In this document: positions 7,058 through 14,567 of the stretch, piece by piece
How positions within the stretch are numbered: the stretch's first letter is position 1
Layout of the letters: every line of letters starts with the position of its first letter
Virus record (IMG/VR): IMGVR_UViG_3300036770_005691
Location: 1-38,915 of that record
DNA length: 38,915 nucleotides
Source: a virus
Strand: one strand, 5' to 3'
Notes under the pieces: model-generated
The model's input: the letters and a program-made list of their open reading frames with translations, nothing else
Told to the model about the DNA's origin: nothing
The model's database searches: none
Translations under genes and position numbers: made by a program

Positions 7058-7646
7058 ACAGAGCTTTCAATGTTTCCAGAAAACGGACTCGGAACTCTTG
7101 GATGACCCGCTCTTCCTCGCCGAGGGCTGCGCGCTTGTTCGTCACCCGCTGGGTGACCGGCAGCTTGGCGATGAGGTCGTCAATCAAGGCTTCCGACTCA
7201 TGTTCTCCCTCGGTTGGCTTGATCCAGTCGGCGACGATGCCAATGACGACACCACCCGCTTCTTCGATCGCAGCCATTTCGTTCGGGAAACGAACATCGG
7301 TGATCACGGTTTGGCCGTGTCCCTCCGCGCGCCGGATCGCCGATGTGACCCAGAAGTCACTGTCGATCAGGTCCCGTCCCCATTCAGTGCCCAAGGTTTG
7401 CATCGCATACCGAGGGGTGCGACCGGCGAGATATTCGGTGGGGACTTCTTTCAGGTCCCCCTCGACCATCTGCTCGATCACGCCCGGTTCCAAACCTTGG
7501 TATACAAGGAGGTTCCGGATCATGTCTTTCAAGGCTCCGGCGAACTTGACGTTGCCATAACCTTGTGCCGTCAGCGTCACCGCTGCCGTGTCCTTACCAG
7601 AACCCTTACGACCGATGAGGCCGACCAGATGAGGAAGTGCGGTCAC
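7056..7646 (-). CDS. Deoxynucleoside monophosphate kinase
   Basis: This 196-aa enzyme phosphorylates dNMPs to dNDPs using ATP. It has a P-loop GRKGSGKDT (residues 12-20), a TPRYAMQTLGTEWGR-type segment (about 77-91) typical of phage dNMP kinases such as T4 gene 1, and VITDVRFPNE (about 114-123), which carries the second Mg/nucleotide site. The start is GTG with GGAG seven bases upstream. It is first in an operon with MazG, and would recycle nucleotides released by host DNA breakdown. Confidence 0.9.
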   Translation of the reverse strand: MTALPHLVGLIGRKGSGKDTAAVTLTAQGYGNVKFAGALKDMIRNLLVYQGLEPGVIEQMVEGDLKEVPTEYLAGRTPRYAMQTLGTEWGRDLIDSDFWVTSAIRRAEGHGQTVITDVRFPNEMAAIEEAGGVVIGIVADWIKPTEGEHESEALIDDLIAKLPVTQRVTNKRAALGEEERVIQEFRVRFLETLKAL

Positions 7647-7727
7647 TATGTTTCTCCAAATCCTACATGTCTACTGCCTCCGACGAGTTGAGGCATATTT
7701 GCGGTGAGTTGATGCAACTTTCGATTA

Positions 7728-7756
7728 TGTTAAGCGATCGTGTCGGTAGACGACAA
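7728..7756 (-). promoter_or_regulatory. Promoter of the dNMP kinase-MazG operon
   Basis: TTGTCG (7751-7756), a 17-bp spacer containing CCGACA and ending TCGC, then TTAACA (7728-7733), or TAACAT at 18 bp. It belongs to the same spacer-motif family as the other phage promoters but is more diverged. Confidence 0.55.
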
Positions 7757-7793
7757 AGCGCTTGACACAACGGTTTGCGACGATTCGTGCTTC

Positions 7794-9131
7794 CTATCCG
7801 ACGATCACCAGCCGCTCGGCGGCGCGGGTGATGGCCGTGTAGAGCCATTTGTCAGCGTCTTCGCGGAAGGCGCTCGACTCGTCGTGGACGATGACTTCAT
7901 CCCACTGGGAGCCCTGTGATTTGTGACAGGTGATGGCCCAACCGAAGTCCATTTGGGCATCGTTGATACGCGAGCGGAACGCCGCCTGCTTGCTCGCAGT
8001 CGAGTAGTTCTTTTCGCGTTTCAGATGTTCCTCGAACATCCCTTGATAGGCGTAGCAGGTGAATCGCTTGCCTTCTTCGTCCGCGATCTTCGCGAGGAAA
8101 CGGGCCATGCCTTCTTCATAGCTGCCACCAAGGTCTTCGGTTGCGAAGACCGGCGTGCCGTTCACCAGTTCGGGATGCTCTTTGTGGTTCTTGCACATGA
8201 TCAACGGCTCGCCCTTATGGGGCAGCGGATCGAGCAAGCCACCCTCGCGGCGCATCTTGCTGGTGAGCTTCCAGCGCGTTTTGTTCCGGCCGACGATCAC
8301 CTGACAATCGCGTTCGAGGTCAAGCGTGAACTCATCCTTCTTCGGCGGCACGATCAGCACGCCGTTGCCATAGTCACCGAAGTCGGCGCGGTCGCCCTTA
8401 CGGACGAGCGTGGCGAGATAGATGATGGGGTTGTCGGCCGCCTGACGATGCACTTCGGTGAGGAAGGCATCGGGCAGTTCGTCCGGCTTGAAGAAGCCCG
8501 GCTTATCACCCACGGGCGGAAGCTGGCCGGGATCACCCATGACCAGAATCGGAATCTCGAACTCTTCGAGATCGTTGGCGATTTCGAGACCAACCATCGA
8601 GCCTTCGTCGAGGATGATAAGCTGGATGTTCTCCTTGACCAACACCGAGTCCGAGTTCAGGGTGAACCGCAGATCGTTGAGGTCGTAGGCGCGATCGAGG
8701 TCGCGCTGGAGAATGTGGGCCTTCTTCTCGGCCTCTTGCAGGTCGGCTTTTAGGTCCCCAGTCGGTGGAGCCACGTCGCCATTCTTGAGCATGACGATGA
8801 AGACTTCCAGATCGCGAAGCTCGCGTTCCAGCACCTCGGCCTTTTGCGGCTTCGGCGTGTAGATCAGCTTGTGGATGGTCGTGGGGTAGACCTTGATGCC
8901 CTGAGCGCGGAGTTTGTTACCCATGACCTTGGCGGCCTTGCCGGTGGGAGCGGCGAAGGCGATCTGACTCGGCTCAAGACCGGTGGCGTCGAGAATGTCG
9001 GGAAGGATGGTGGACTTACCGGTCCCGGCGTATCCGCCGAGGGTGAACACCTGTTTCATAGCAGAGTCGTTCATGAACCACTGCTTGATCTTCCGAACGG
9101 CGTCGCCCTGTTGTGGGGAAAGGGAAAACAT
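7794..9131 (-). CDS. SF1 DNA helicase, Dda/RecD2-like
   Basis: The 445-aa ATP-driven helicase has the SF1B motif series: Walker A GYAGTGKST (33-41), motif Ia with APTGKAA, Walker B ILDEGSMV (DE at 175-176), motif III GDPGQLPPVG (199-208), motif V with HKSQGSQWDEV and motif VI YTAITRAAERL near the C-terminus. A charged helical insert (about 100-150) lies between motifs Ia and II. Size and layout fit T4 Dda, which helps initiate and remodel replication forks. The start ATG has a GAGG ribosome site. Translation ends about 40 bp before the next operon's promoter. Confidence 0.93.
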   Translation of the reverse strand: MFSLSPQQGDAVRKIKQWFMNDSAMKQVFTLGGYAGTGKSTILPDILDATGLEPSQIAFAAPTGKAAKVMGNKLRAQGIKVYPTTIHKLIYTPKPQKAEVLERELRDLEVFIVMLKNGDVAPPTGDLKADLQEAEKKAHILQRDLDRAYDLNDLRFTLNSDSVLVKENIQLIILDEGSMVGLEIANDLEEFEIPILVMGDPGQLPPVGDKPGFFKPDELPDAFLTEVHRQAADNPIIYLATLVRKGDRADFGDYGNGVLIVPPKKDEFTLDLERDCQVIVGRNKTRWKLTSKMRREGGLLDPLPHKGEPLIMCKNHKEHPELVNGTPVFATEDLGGSYEEGMARFLAKIADEEGKRFTCYAYQGMFEEHLKREKNYSTASKQAAFRSRINDAQMDFGWAITCHKSQGSQWDEVIVHDESSAFREDADKWLYTAITRAAERLVIVG

Positions 9132-9150
9132 GGAACCTCGCCGTGAAATG

Positions 9151-9164
9151 GGGACCTCTCCCCG
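9151..9164. other. Short GC stem-loop upstream of the helicase gene
   Basis: GGGGA and TCCCC flank a 4-base loop in the 135-bp gap between the 112-aa gene and the Dda-like helicase. No U-run follows on either strand. The rest of the gap shows no gene or promoter. Confidence 0.3.
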
Positions 9165-9266
9165 TAGCGCGTTGCATCGGCCTGTATCGCTGCCGTAGAG
9201 GCTGGCGCAGGAAGGATGGCCGGGTGCGTGTGACGGACGCTTGGCGCTACGAGGAGGATCGGTTCG

Positions 9267-9605
9267 TCACTGTCCGGTGATGTCGGACGAGATGACGGGG
9301 AGCCCTGTGGAGGGCGAGGTCGGCGTGAGGCCGCCGACGAAACCGGGCGAACGATACTCGAAGAGAGCGAGCATCGAAGACAGGAGTTCGCGGAACTCCG
9401 TTTCCCCCATCTGGAGGGTGCCGCGCCCGGCGATACCGATGGTCCACGTCTGCTGCGGCATCTTCTCGCCGTGCAGGACGTTCACGAGGGCGTGCGTGCC
9501 ACTCCATGAACCATCGATCAAAACTCCCTCGCCCTTCGGGTGCGTCCCGGTGAGGCTCGCGTCAGGGAGACGCTTGAGGAAGTCGAAGGGGTTTTTCTTT
9601 TCCAT
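9267..9605 (-). CDS. Unknown protein
   Basis: This 112-aa protein is preceded by AAGGAT at suitable spacing. It contains beta-like stretches (TWTIGIAGRGTLQMGE, about 53-68) and a Gly/Pro/Thr-rich C-terminal tail. It lies between the Dda-like helicase and the RGRR-repeat protein, so it is expressed in a DNA-metabolism operon. No family recognised. Confidence 0.72.
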   Translation of the reverse strand: MEKKNPFDFLKRLPDASLTGTHPKGEGVLIDGSWSGTHALVNVLHGEKMPQQTWTIGIAGRGTLQMGETEFRELLSSMLALFEYRSPGFVGGLTPTSPSTGLPVISSDITGQ

Positions 9606-9625
9606 CAGGAATCCTTATCGGGTTG

Positions 9626-9679
9626 GCCGACCGGGCAAAGGAAACCCGGTCGGCACTCCCCATCGACAATTAATTGTCG
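9626..9679. repeat. Inverted repeat and 16-bp palindrome after the RGRR-repeat gene
   Basis: A perfect 10-bp inverted repeat (9626-9635 with 9645-9654, 9-base loop) is followed by the perfect palindrome CGACAATTAATTGTCG (9664-9679), which straddles the TAA stop of the upstream gene. There is no U-run, so it could be an mRNA-processing or stability structure, or a protein-binding site. Confidence 0.55.
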
Positions 9680-10746
9680 AAATTGCGGAGACGGCGGTTG
9701 GTGCCACGACCGGCCGACCGGCCACGCGGCGCGGGTGCCGCTTCGTCGTCACCTTCGTCATCACCGTCATCGGCGGCTGCGGCGCGGCGACCACGGGCCG
9801 GACGTGCCGGCTCACCTTCATCGTCGCCGTCGTCAGCCGGAGCAGCAGCGCGGCGACCACGGGCCGGACGCTCTTCCTGCTCTTCCTCGGCGGGAGCAGC
9901 ACGGCGACCACGGGGAGCCGGATCATCCTGCTCATCGCCATCGCCGTCGTCAGCCGGAGCAGCAGCGCGGCGACCACGGGCCGGACGCTCTTCCTGCTCT
10001 TCTTCGACCGGAGCAGCGGCACGGCGGCCACGACGCGGTTCGGGTTCCGGCTCGGGCTCCGGATCAGCACGACGACCGCCACGGGCCGGGGCCTCGTCCT
10101 CGCCACCGTCATCATCGTCACCGAGGTCACCGGCCAGACCGGCCAGTTCGGCTTCGGTCATCCAGCCGACGATCTTGAGCGTCGGCGAGAACTTCTTCTT
10201 GCCGTGCTTCTTGTTCTTCGGCGCATAGCTTTCCGCGCCGAGTTCGATGATCGGGAACTCGCCCGGATGCTGCGAGAACACCTTGCCATAGGCACCGGCG
10301 AGCTTGCGAATCTGGCGGACCTGACCACCGGTGGAGGTCTTCCACAGCAGCGCGGTGCCGACCGCTTCGTCCTGATCGTCGTCGCCGTAGCTTTCGAGGA
10401 CCAGCGACAGCTTGGCGGATTCGCGCCAGCCATCATCGTCATCATACGGACCGTAGTCGGTCAGTTGATGCTCGGCGGGCGGTTTGCCGTCGTGGATACC
10501 CGTATAGGTCTCCTCTTCGACGTTACCTTCGACCCAGCAGGTCCAGCCATAGGCCATGCTGTCCATGTCGCCGACGACGCGCGAGCCTTCCGGCAGGTCT
10601 TCGTCGTCCTGACCGAACGACCAACGACCATCGTTGCCGTTGAACTTGAGGTAAGTGCCGGTTTCGACACTCTGAGCCGCTTCGGCCCAAGGGTTTCCGG
10701 TGACCGCCACATCGCGACGGCCTTGGGTAACGAGATCGTTAGCCAT
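9670..10746 (-). CDS. Probable DNA-binding protein with acidic RGRR-repeat tail
   Basis: The 358-aa protein has two parts. Residues 1-205 are a folded, beta-rich domain with many Trp/Tyr/Gly residues, ending in a KKFSPTLKIVGW-like strand seen in phage proteins of unknown function. Residues 206-358 are low complexity, with six or so RGRR/RGRS cores followed by Ala-Pro and separated by blocks of Asp and Glu. The repeats resemble AT-hooks in an acidic linker, as in DNA- or RNA-binding scaffolds. It lies next to the Dda-like helicase. A single-strand DNA-binding or replication-scaffold role is inferred, not shown. The ATG has GGAG at good spacing. Confidence 0.8.
   Translation of the reverse strand: MANDLVTQGRRDVAVTGNPWAEAAQSVETGTYLKFNGNDGRWSFGQDDEDLPEGSRVVGDMDSMAYGWTCWVEGNVEEETYTGIHDGKPPAEHQLTDYGPYDDDDGWRESAKLSLVLESYGDDDQDEAVGTALLWKTSTGGQVRQIRKLAGAYGKVFSQHPGEFPIIELGAESYAPKNKKHGKKKFSPTLKIVGWMTEAELAGLAGDLGDDDDGGEDEAPARGGRRADPEPEPEPEPRRGRRAAAPVEEEQEERPARGRRAAAPADDGDGDEQDDPAPRGRRAAPAEEEQEERPARGRRAAAPADDGDDEGEPARPARGRRAAAADDGDDEGDDEAAPAPRGRSAGRGTNRRLRNFDN
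9720..10060. repeat. Imperfect tandem repeats encoding RGRRAAAP units
   Basis: A GC-rich block inside the 358-aa gene has repeated units built on GCGGCGACCACGGGCCGG-like cores (for example near 9787, 9855 and 9967). Two long stretches (about 9842-9885 and 9954-9997) are nearly identical, implying recent duplication or gene conversion. Confidence 0.7.
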
Positions 10747-10780
10747 GGTTGCTCCAGATTGTTGAGAGGCGGAGATACGA

Positions 10781-10797
10781 ACCCTCCCCGTGAGGGT
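10781..10797. other. Stem-loop between the coiled-coil and RGRR-repeat genes
   Basis: ACCCTC (10781-10786) pairs with GAGGGT (10792-10797) around a 5-base loop, just after the coiled-coil gene and before the GGAG ribosome site of the next. There is no U-run. Confidence 0.4.
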
Positions 10798-10805
10798 GCC
10801 GAAGA

Positions 10806-11096
10806 TTATTCGCCGGTCGGCAGCGATTTCTTGAGGCCAGCCAAAATCTTGGCGGCCTTGACCTTCTCGTCGATGGTGTCGGTGACGCTCTTCACGGCGT
10901 CCTCGGCTTCATCGAGAATGCGCTGGGCCTCGGCCTGCGCGTCGTTGCGGAGATCGACGATCTCCTGCTCGAACCCGGCGACCTCGGCGTCGTGCTTCGC
11001 GAGGAACTTGTCCAGTTCGGCATCGAGGCTGATGACAAAGGCGACGATCGAGTCGGAACTCCGGGCCACCCAGCGGAAGAAAAGGGATTTCAGCAT
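10806..11096 (-). CDS. Helical coiled-coil protein
   Basis: This 96-aa protein is almost entirely helical. A short aromatic N-terminus (FFRWVARSSDSIVAFVI) could sit at a membrane surface, and a long charged heptad-like segment (residues 25-85) follows. It is the first gene of its operon. The ribosome site is poor. It resembles no specific family; a structural or membrane-tethered adaptor is possible. Confidence 0.72.
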   Translation of the reverse strand: MLKSLFFRWVARSSDSIVAFVISLDAELDKFLAKHDAEVAGFEQEIVDLRNDAQAEAQRILDEAEDAVKSVTDTIDEKVKAAKILAGLKKSLPTGE

Positions 11097-11147
11097 GTCG
11101 GGATTGCTTTCTTTCAGGGGAACGGACCGCTTGGCCCGGTGACATTC

Positions 11148-11176
11148 TCGCTACACAAATGATGGTTAAATGTCAA
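11148..11176 (-). promoter_or_regulatory. Promoter of the operon 11096-7794, with tandem motif copies
   Basis: TTGACA (11171-11176), 17 bp, TAGCGA (11148-11153). Upstream are two direct copies of the family motif 22 bp apart: GACATTTTAATTTGACC, then GACATTTTCGCTTGACA. The second copy overlaps the -35. The promoter starts 24 bp after the stop of the preceding operon. Confidence 0.75.
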
Positions 11177-11199
11177 GCGAAAATGTCGGTCAGGTCAAA

Positions 11200-11556
11200 T
11201 TAAAATGTCGTTGTCAGGCCCTTTGGTTCAGTCGCCGGCTCCTGCTTGGTAAGCAGGCCTTGCCGTTCGGCTGCGACACCGATCATGAAGCCGGTCTCGA
11301 ACATGGAACAATCCTGCACCAGCCTCATCTTCTGCTCATCGCTCAGTTGGAAAGTGACCGAGTAGATCACAAGTGCATTGCTGATCGGCGGCTTGCCTTC
11401 CAGCGCTGCTTCCACCTTTTCCGAAACCATACGGAGACAGACGAGCGGAGCATCCTTGACGGGATCACCGGTGATGGTGATCTTTGGCTCCTCCTGCGGC
11501 GGTGTCGGTCCCGGCGCAGCGGTTGCGAGGAGAGCGGCGAAGAGAAGCTGGAGCAT
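11200..11556 (-). CDS. Exported small protein of unknown function
   Basis: The 118-aa protein begins with a signal-peptide-like hydrophobic run (MLQLLFAALLATAAPGP) with a plausible cleavage after TAA or SAP-like Ala residues around 14, so the mature protein would act in the periplasm or outer envelope. Two cysteines (about positions 40 and 82) could form a disulfide. A good AAGGAA ribosome site overlaps the upstream stop codon. It is the last gene of its operon. No family recognised; superinfection or envelope roles are speculation. Confidence 0.75.
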   Translation of the reverse strand: MLQLLFAALLATAAPGPTPPQEEPKITITGDPVKDAPLVCLRMVSEKVEAALEGKPPISNALVIYSVTFQLSDEQKMRLVQDCSMFETGFMIGVAAERQGLLTKQEPATEPKGLTTTF

Positions 11557-11565
11557 GATCGTTCC

Positions 11566-11802
11566 TTAGACGACGAAGGCCGGCTGACCAGCCAGCGGCT
11601 TCCACGAGATACCGACGTAGCCGCGCTCGGGGCGATGCGTCACGCCGTCGAGATCGACGACACGGTGCGAACCGCACGGGAGGATATAGAGCTTGTCGGG
11701 ATTCTCGACCCGGAACCGCTTGCCATCGGCGAACGTGTAGACCCGATAGGCCTCACTGCTGATGTCGATCGGTTCGACCTTTGCTTCATTCGTCGTCATC
11801 AT
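11566..11802 (-). CDS. Unknown small protein
   Basis: The 78-aa protein is rich in Tyr/Val/Gly beta-like segments (YRVYTFADGKRFRVE, then DKLYILPCGSHRVVDLDG). The start is the ATG at 11802 with GGAG six bases upstream; the adjacent ATG at 11799 is also possible. It overlaps the Cas4-like gene by 17 bp. Function unknown. Confidence 0.7.
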   Translation of the reverse strand: MMTTNEAKVEPIDISSEAYRVYTFADGKRFRVENPDKLYILPCGSHRVVDLDGVTHRPERGYVGISWKPLAGQPAFVV

Positions 11803-12865
11803 CTTCAACTCCAAGCAGTTTGACGGTCAGGCGCTCGTAACCGTTGCCTTCTTTCTGATATTCTTCGATGTCGCGGCCGAAGTCCTTGAGGTCGGCGGCG
11901 AGCGCCAGCGTATCGAGAGATTTCTTACCCGAACACCACGAGTAGGAGACGCGGAAGCGTTCGTCGTCGGCCCCCTTGGTGTCGGCATCGCGGAGCAATT
12001 CCTTGATTTCCGCCGAGGCAATTTCCTTGTCCTTTTTCGCGTCCTTCTCGGCCGCTGCTGCGGCCTTCTGACGCACGGCGAGGACATGCAGGCGGTCGAG
12101 CGTTTCCTGATCACTGACCTTGCGCTTCTTCTCCGGCATGGCTTCGCCGGTGGCGATGGCGCATTCTTCGGTGAACTCGCAGTAGGTGCAACCGCCGCTG
12201 ATCTTGCCTTCGGCCATCAGTTCGTGTGGCTCTTCGGCTGAGAAGACCTGCTTGGCTCGCGCCTTCGCGGCCTCGTAAATCTTCGGGTCACGCTTGACGA
12301 CGAAGGGACGGATGTCCGAAAGCCATGAAGCGTTGAAATAGATGATCACCGCATACTCGGGACGGTGGTTCGTCAGTTCGTGGATGAGGCCCATCTGGAC
12401 CTGAACCTGACCGGCGTGGATTGCCTTTTCTTCATTGACCGTGGCACGCGGATCGAACGACTTGTATTCGATCACGACGGAATCAGATTCGATGTCGTCG
12501 ATGCCAAGCTGCTTGAGCGCGTCACGCTCCAGTTCGATCGCGAGACCATCGGGCGTGGCGGACAGACGGCCCTTGCGGAGCGTTTCCTGCTCGTCGCCGG
12601 CATAGATCAGCGACGCGCCTTCGGGCATCACAGCCACCGTGGCCGGGACGGCGAAATGGTTTTCGATGATGTCGCCGCGCTTGGCTGCACCCCAGTCCTG
12701 CACATGCTCGTCGTCGGGTTCGTATTGATGCTTCTTGAAGAAGGCCTTACGGATACAGTCGAACGCTTCCGACGCGCCTAGCGACGCGTTGCGGTCATAC
12801 TTCCACTCCTTCTCTGCCGAAGCCGAAAAGGCCTCGAACATGCCCTTGAAATCGATCTCAGCCAC
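11786..12865 (-). CDS. Cas4/RecB-like PD-(D/E)XK exonuclease with Fe-S cysteines
   Basis: This 359-aa nuclease has D106 in a SATPDG motif, E133-x-K135 in VIEYKS and Q155/Q157 in QVQMGL, matching the PD-(D/E)XK core, with GDIIENHF upstream supplying an acidic residue. Four cysteines, C37 near the N-terminus and C226, C229, C235 after the core, match the Cas4/AddB-type 4Fe-4S arrangement. It probably degrades DNA ends during recombination or host DNA turnover. There is no CRISPR array here, so Cas4 refers to fold only. A charged, possibly coiled-coil C-terminal third (255-359) is an extra. It overlaps the MazG gene by 8 bp. Confidence 0.85.
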   Translation of the reverse strand: MAEIDFKGMFEAFSASAEKEWKYDRNASLGASEAFDCIRKAFFKKHQYEPDDEHVQDWGAAKRGDIIENHFAVPATVAVMPEGASLIYAGDEQETLRKGRLSATPDGLAIELERDALKQLGIDDIESDSVVIEYKSFDPRATVNEEKAIHAGQVQVQMGLIHELTNHRPEYAVIIYFNASWLSDIRPFVVKRDPKIYEAAKARAKQVFSAEEPHELMAEGKISGGCTYCEFTEECAIATGEAMPEKKRKVSDQETLDRLHVLAVRQKAAAAAEKDAKKDKEIASAEIKELLRDADTKGADDERFRVSYSWCSGKKSLDTLALAADLKDFGRDIEEYQKEGNGYERLTVKLLGVEDDDDE

Positions 12866-13409
12866 GGGGACGCTCCAGACGAGTGGTCAGGTTGTTCTTG
12901 ATGCTGGTCTTGTTGAACTTCGCGGCGACGCAGTTCGAGACATCGATCTGCATCATGAAGCCGACGCGATAGGTGTTCAGCACGACCTCTTGTAGGTTGC
13001 GGCCGAGGTCTTCGATCGAACCGCGTGCGCCGACCATGCCGAAGCGCTCGCGCTCCCGCTTCTTGATCGTGTTCGAGACCATGCCCACTTCCTTGAAGAG
13101 AGCGAGGAGCATGTCCTTGATCGCCTCGGGCGGCGCGGGCGGCGGAAGGTTCGCGTCGAACAGCGTCAGCAGCGGCAGGTCGAGACGCATCGCGATGAGA
13201 TCGCAGCAGATGATGACATCGGCAAGTTCATCGTGAAGGTTGTCGAAGTCGGTGCTGTCGCAGTCGAGAATGTCGGTGACCGCCTCGATCAGTTCGCCGG
13301 CCTCGCCACACAGTTCGTTTCCGGCGTAGGACAGATCGATGTTGCCACCCGTGTCCCATTCGCGCTGGCGAACGATGTTGGCTTCTCGCAGGGTGTGATA
13401 AACGCCCAT
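12858..13409 (-). CDS. MazG-like pyrophosphohydrolase, second long form
   Basis: The 183-aa protein has CGEAGELIEAV (E36, E39) and DELADVIICCD (E61, D64), a clear MazG metal-binding signature. A C-terminal half with KEVGMVSNTIKK and LGRNLQEVVLN-like helices reads as a degenerate second MazG lobe. It is not a close copy of the enzyme at 5912-6493, so the two are paralogues or independent gains. It sits between an unknown acidic protein and the Cas4-like nuclease, joined by overlaps at both ends. Confidence 0.85.
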   Translation of the reverse strand: MGVYHTLREANIVRQREWDTGGNIDLSYAGNELCGEAGELIEAVTDILDCDSTDFDNLHDELADVIICCDLIAMRLDLPLLTLFDANLPPPAPPEAIKDMLLALFKEVGMVSNTIKKRERERFGMVGARGSIEDLGRNLQEVVLNTYRVGFMMQIDVSNCVAAKFNKTSIKNNLTTRLERPRG

Positions 13410-13912
13410 CAGTCGTTGTCCTCTTCCTCGAAATCGAGCGGCGGGCGACCATCTTCATCGTCGCGGCCGAACATCCCTTCCCGGTGGAGCGACACGAATT
13501 TGCGAAGGTCGTCCATGAACTCGGGCAGGGTGATGAAATTGTAGATGTTGTCGGTTCCGCCGATCTCGATCAGATGCTCAGCGGAATCGCGGGACATGAT
13601 CTCGGACATGCCATCATCCCACAGACCGATAACAGGCTCGCTTTCGGTCCCAACCTCGATCGTCAGATCGATGAACAGGATGATGTCGCCATCCACTTCA
13701 TCCATCTCGTCGAGGTCTTCCATTTCGGCGAGTTCGTTCAGAAGCTCGATGACAGTGATCGAGCCGACGAATGCCGGGCTCTCGGAGATGTAGCCCACGT
13801 CGCCATTGTAGGCGATTTCCCATTGCCCGTTGTCGAAGAAGATGAGGGCCGGGGTCCCCGGATGATCGACGGCAGGAACGGTGGTATTGCAGGTGAGGAG
13901 AACGGCAGTCAT
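13409..13912 (-). CDS. Unknown strongly acidic protein
   Basis: The 167-aa protein has an Ile/Val-rich beta N-terminal half, an acidic middle (EMEDLDEMDEVDGD, about 62-75) and a very acidic tail. It is linked by ATGA to its upstream neighbour and TGATG to MazG downstream. DNA-mimic-like acidity is notable, but no family is recognised. Confidence 0.75.
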   Translation of the reverse strand: MTAVLLTCNTTVPAVDHPGTPALIFFDNGQWEIAYNGDVGYISESPAFVGSITVIELLNELAEMEDLDEMDEVDGDIILFIDLTIEVGTESEPVIGLWDDGMSEIMSRDSAEHLIEIGGTDNIYNFITLPEFMDDLRKFVSLHREGMFGRDDEDGRPPLDFEEEDND

Positions 13913-14112
13913 TGTTGTTCCATCAAAGAGAGGTCGTGAAAGTAACTGGCCTTGGCGATCAATTCAGTCGCAAATGGACCGCGCATGTCGCCGTGAAGCG
14001 GACTTCGGTAATACCAAGTTCCGCGACGCTTCCCGTTGTGTTGATCGGTGACCTCGAAGACCTTCTTCAACGGAAAGTGATTGGGAAAGTCACCATGGAT
14101 GACGACGCCCAT
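13909..14112 (-). CDS. Unknown small protein
   Basis: This 67-aa soluble protein has an aromatic/basic centre (RRGTWYYRSPLHGDMRG, about 28-44). Its start overlaps the upstream stop as TGATG and its stop overlaps the next start as ATGA. There is no motif. Confidence 0.7.
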   Translation of the reverse strand: MGVVIHGDFPNHFPLKKVFEVTDQHNGKRRGTWYYRSPLHGDMRGPFATELIAKASYFHDLSLMEQQ

Positions 14113-14324
14113 CAGTAGACCAGACAGGCGTCCATAACCCAGCGCAGGTTGCGGTAGCCGGACGCGGCATACTGCGTCATCGCCCGGTCCGCTTCACCAT
14201 GCGACGCATTCGCGAGGAACACGGCGAGCGGATAGGGCTCGACATCATCTTCGCCGGGCAGGGTGCCGACGAGAAGGCGAACCTTGTGCTGGGAGGAACA
14301 CTCGAACTGACGGCCTTCAAACAT
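14112..14324 (-). CDS. Unknown small protein
   Basis: A 70-aa protein with AAGGAT upstream of its ATG, mixed alpha/beta composition and an Ala-rich helix in the middle. It has two cysteines far apart and no zinc motif. It resembles a short modulator-type phage protein but cannot be assigned. Confidence 0.7.
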   Translation of the reverse strand: MFEGRQFECSSQHKVRLLVGTLPGEDDVEPYPLAVFLANASHGEADRAMTQYAASGYRNLRWVMDACLVY

Positions 14325-14327
14325 GGG

Positions 14328-14567
14328 TTATCCTTTCTTGTCTTCGATCAGAAGCCACGCCCGACGCACGTCGATGCTGTCGAAACGGCGACGGGCTTCG
14401 GCCTTCTGAGCCTCGGAGGCGTGATAGGAGAGGCCGAGCGAGACTTGTTCGATCGCTTCACGCCCGAGTTGATTGGCGCTATCCTGCGAGGCGCTGACGG
14501 CGATCGGGACGGTCTCGCCGTTGGGGTTGTCGAGAACGACCACCCAGACAAGCTGCGGCACGCTCAC
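14328..14567 (-). CDS. Unknown small protein
   Basis: The 79-aa frame starts with GTG overlapping the exonuclease stop as GTGA. A beta strand (LVWVVVLDN) is followed by a small loop and a long helix rich in Ala/Glu/Arg. A longer in-frame extension reaches 14750 inside the exonuclease gene, but the GTG start fits the overlap rule of this genome. Confidence 0.7.
   Translation of the reverse strand: MSVPQLVWVVVLDNPNGETVPIAVSASQDSANQLGREAIEQVSLGLSYHASEAQKAEARRRFDSIDVRRAWLLIEDKKG

Noticed and set aside
9151-9164. Terminator before the Dda-like helicase gene
   Set aside because: The stem is only 5 bp and lacks a U-run on either strand, and the helicase belongs to the same operon.
11786-12865. CRISPR association suggested by the Cas4-like fold
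   Set aside because: No direct-repeat and spacer array or other cas genes are present in the window; the fold is common in phage nucleases.
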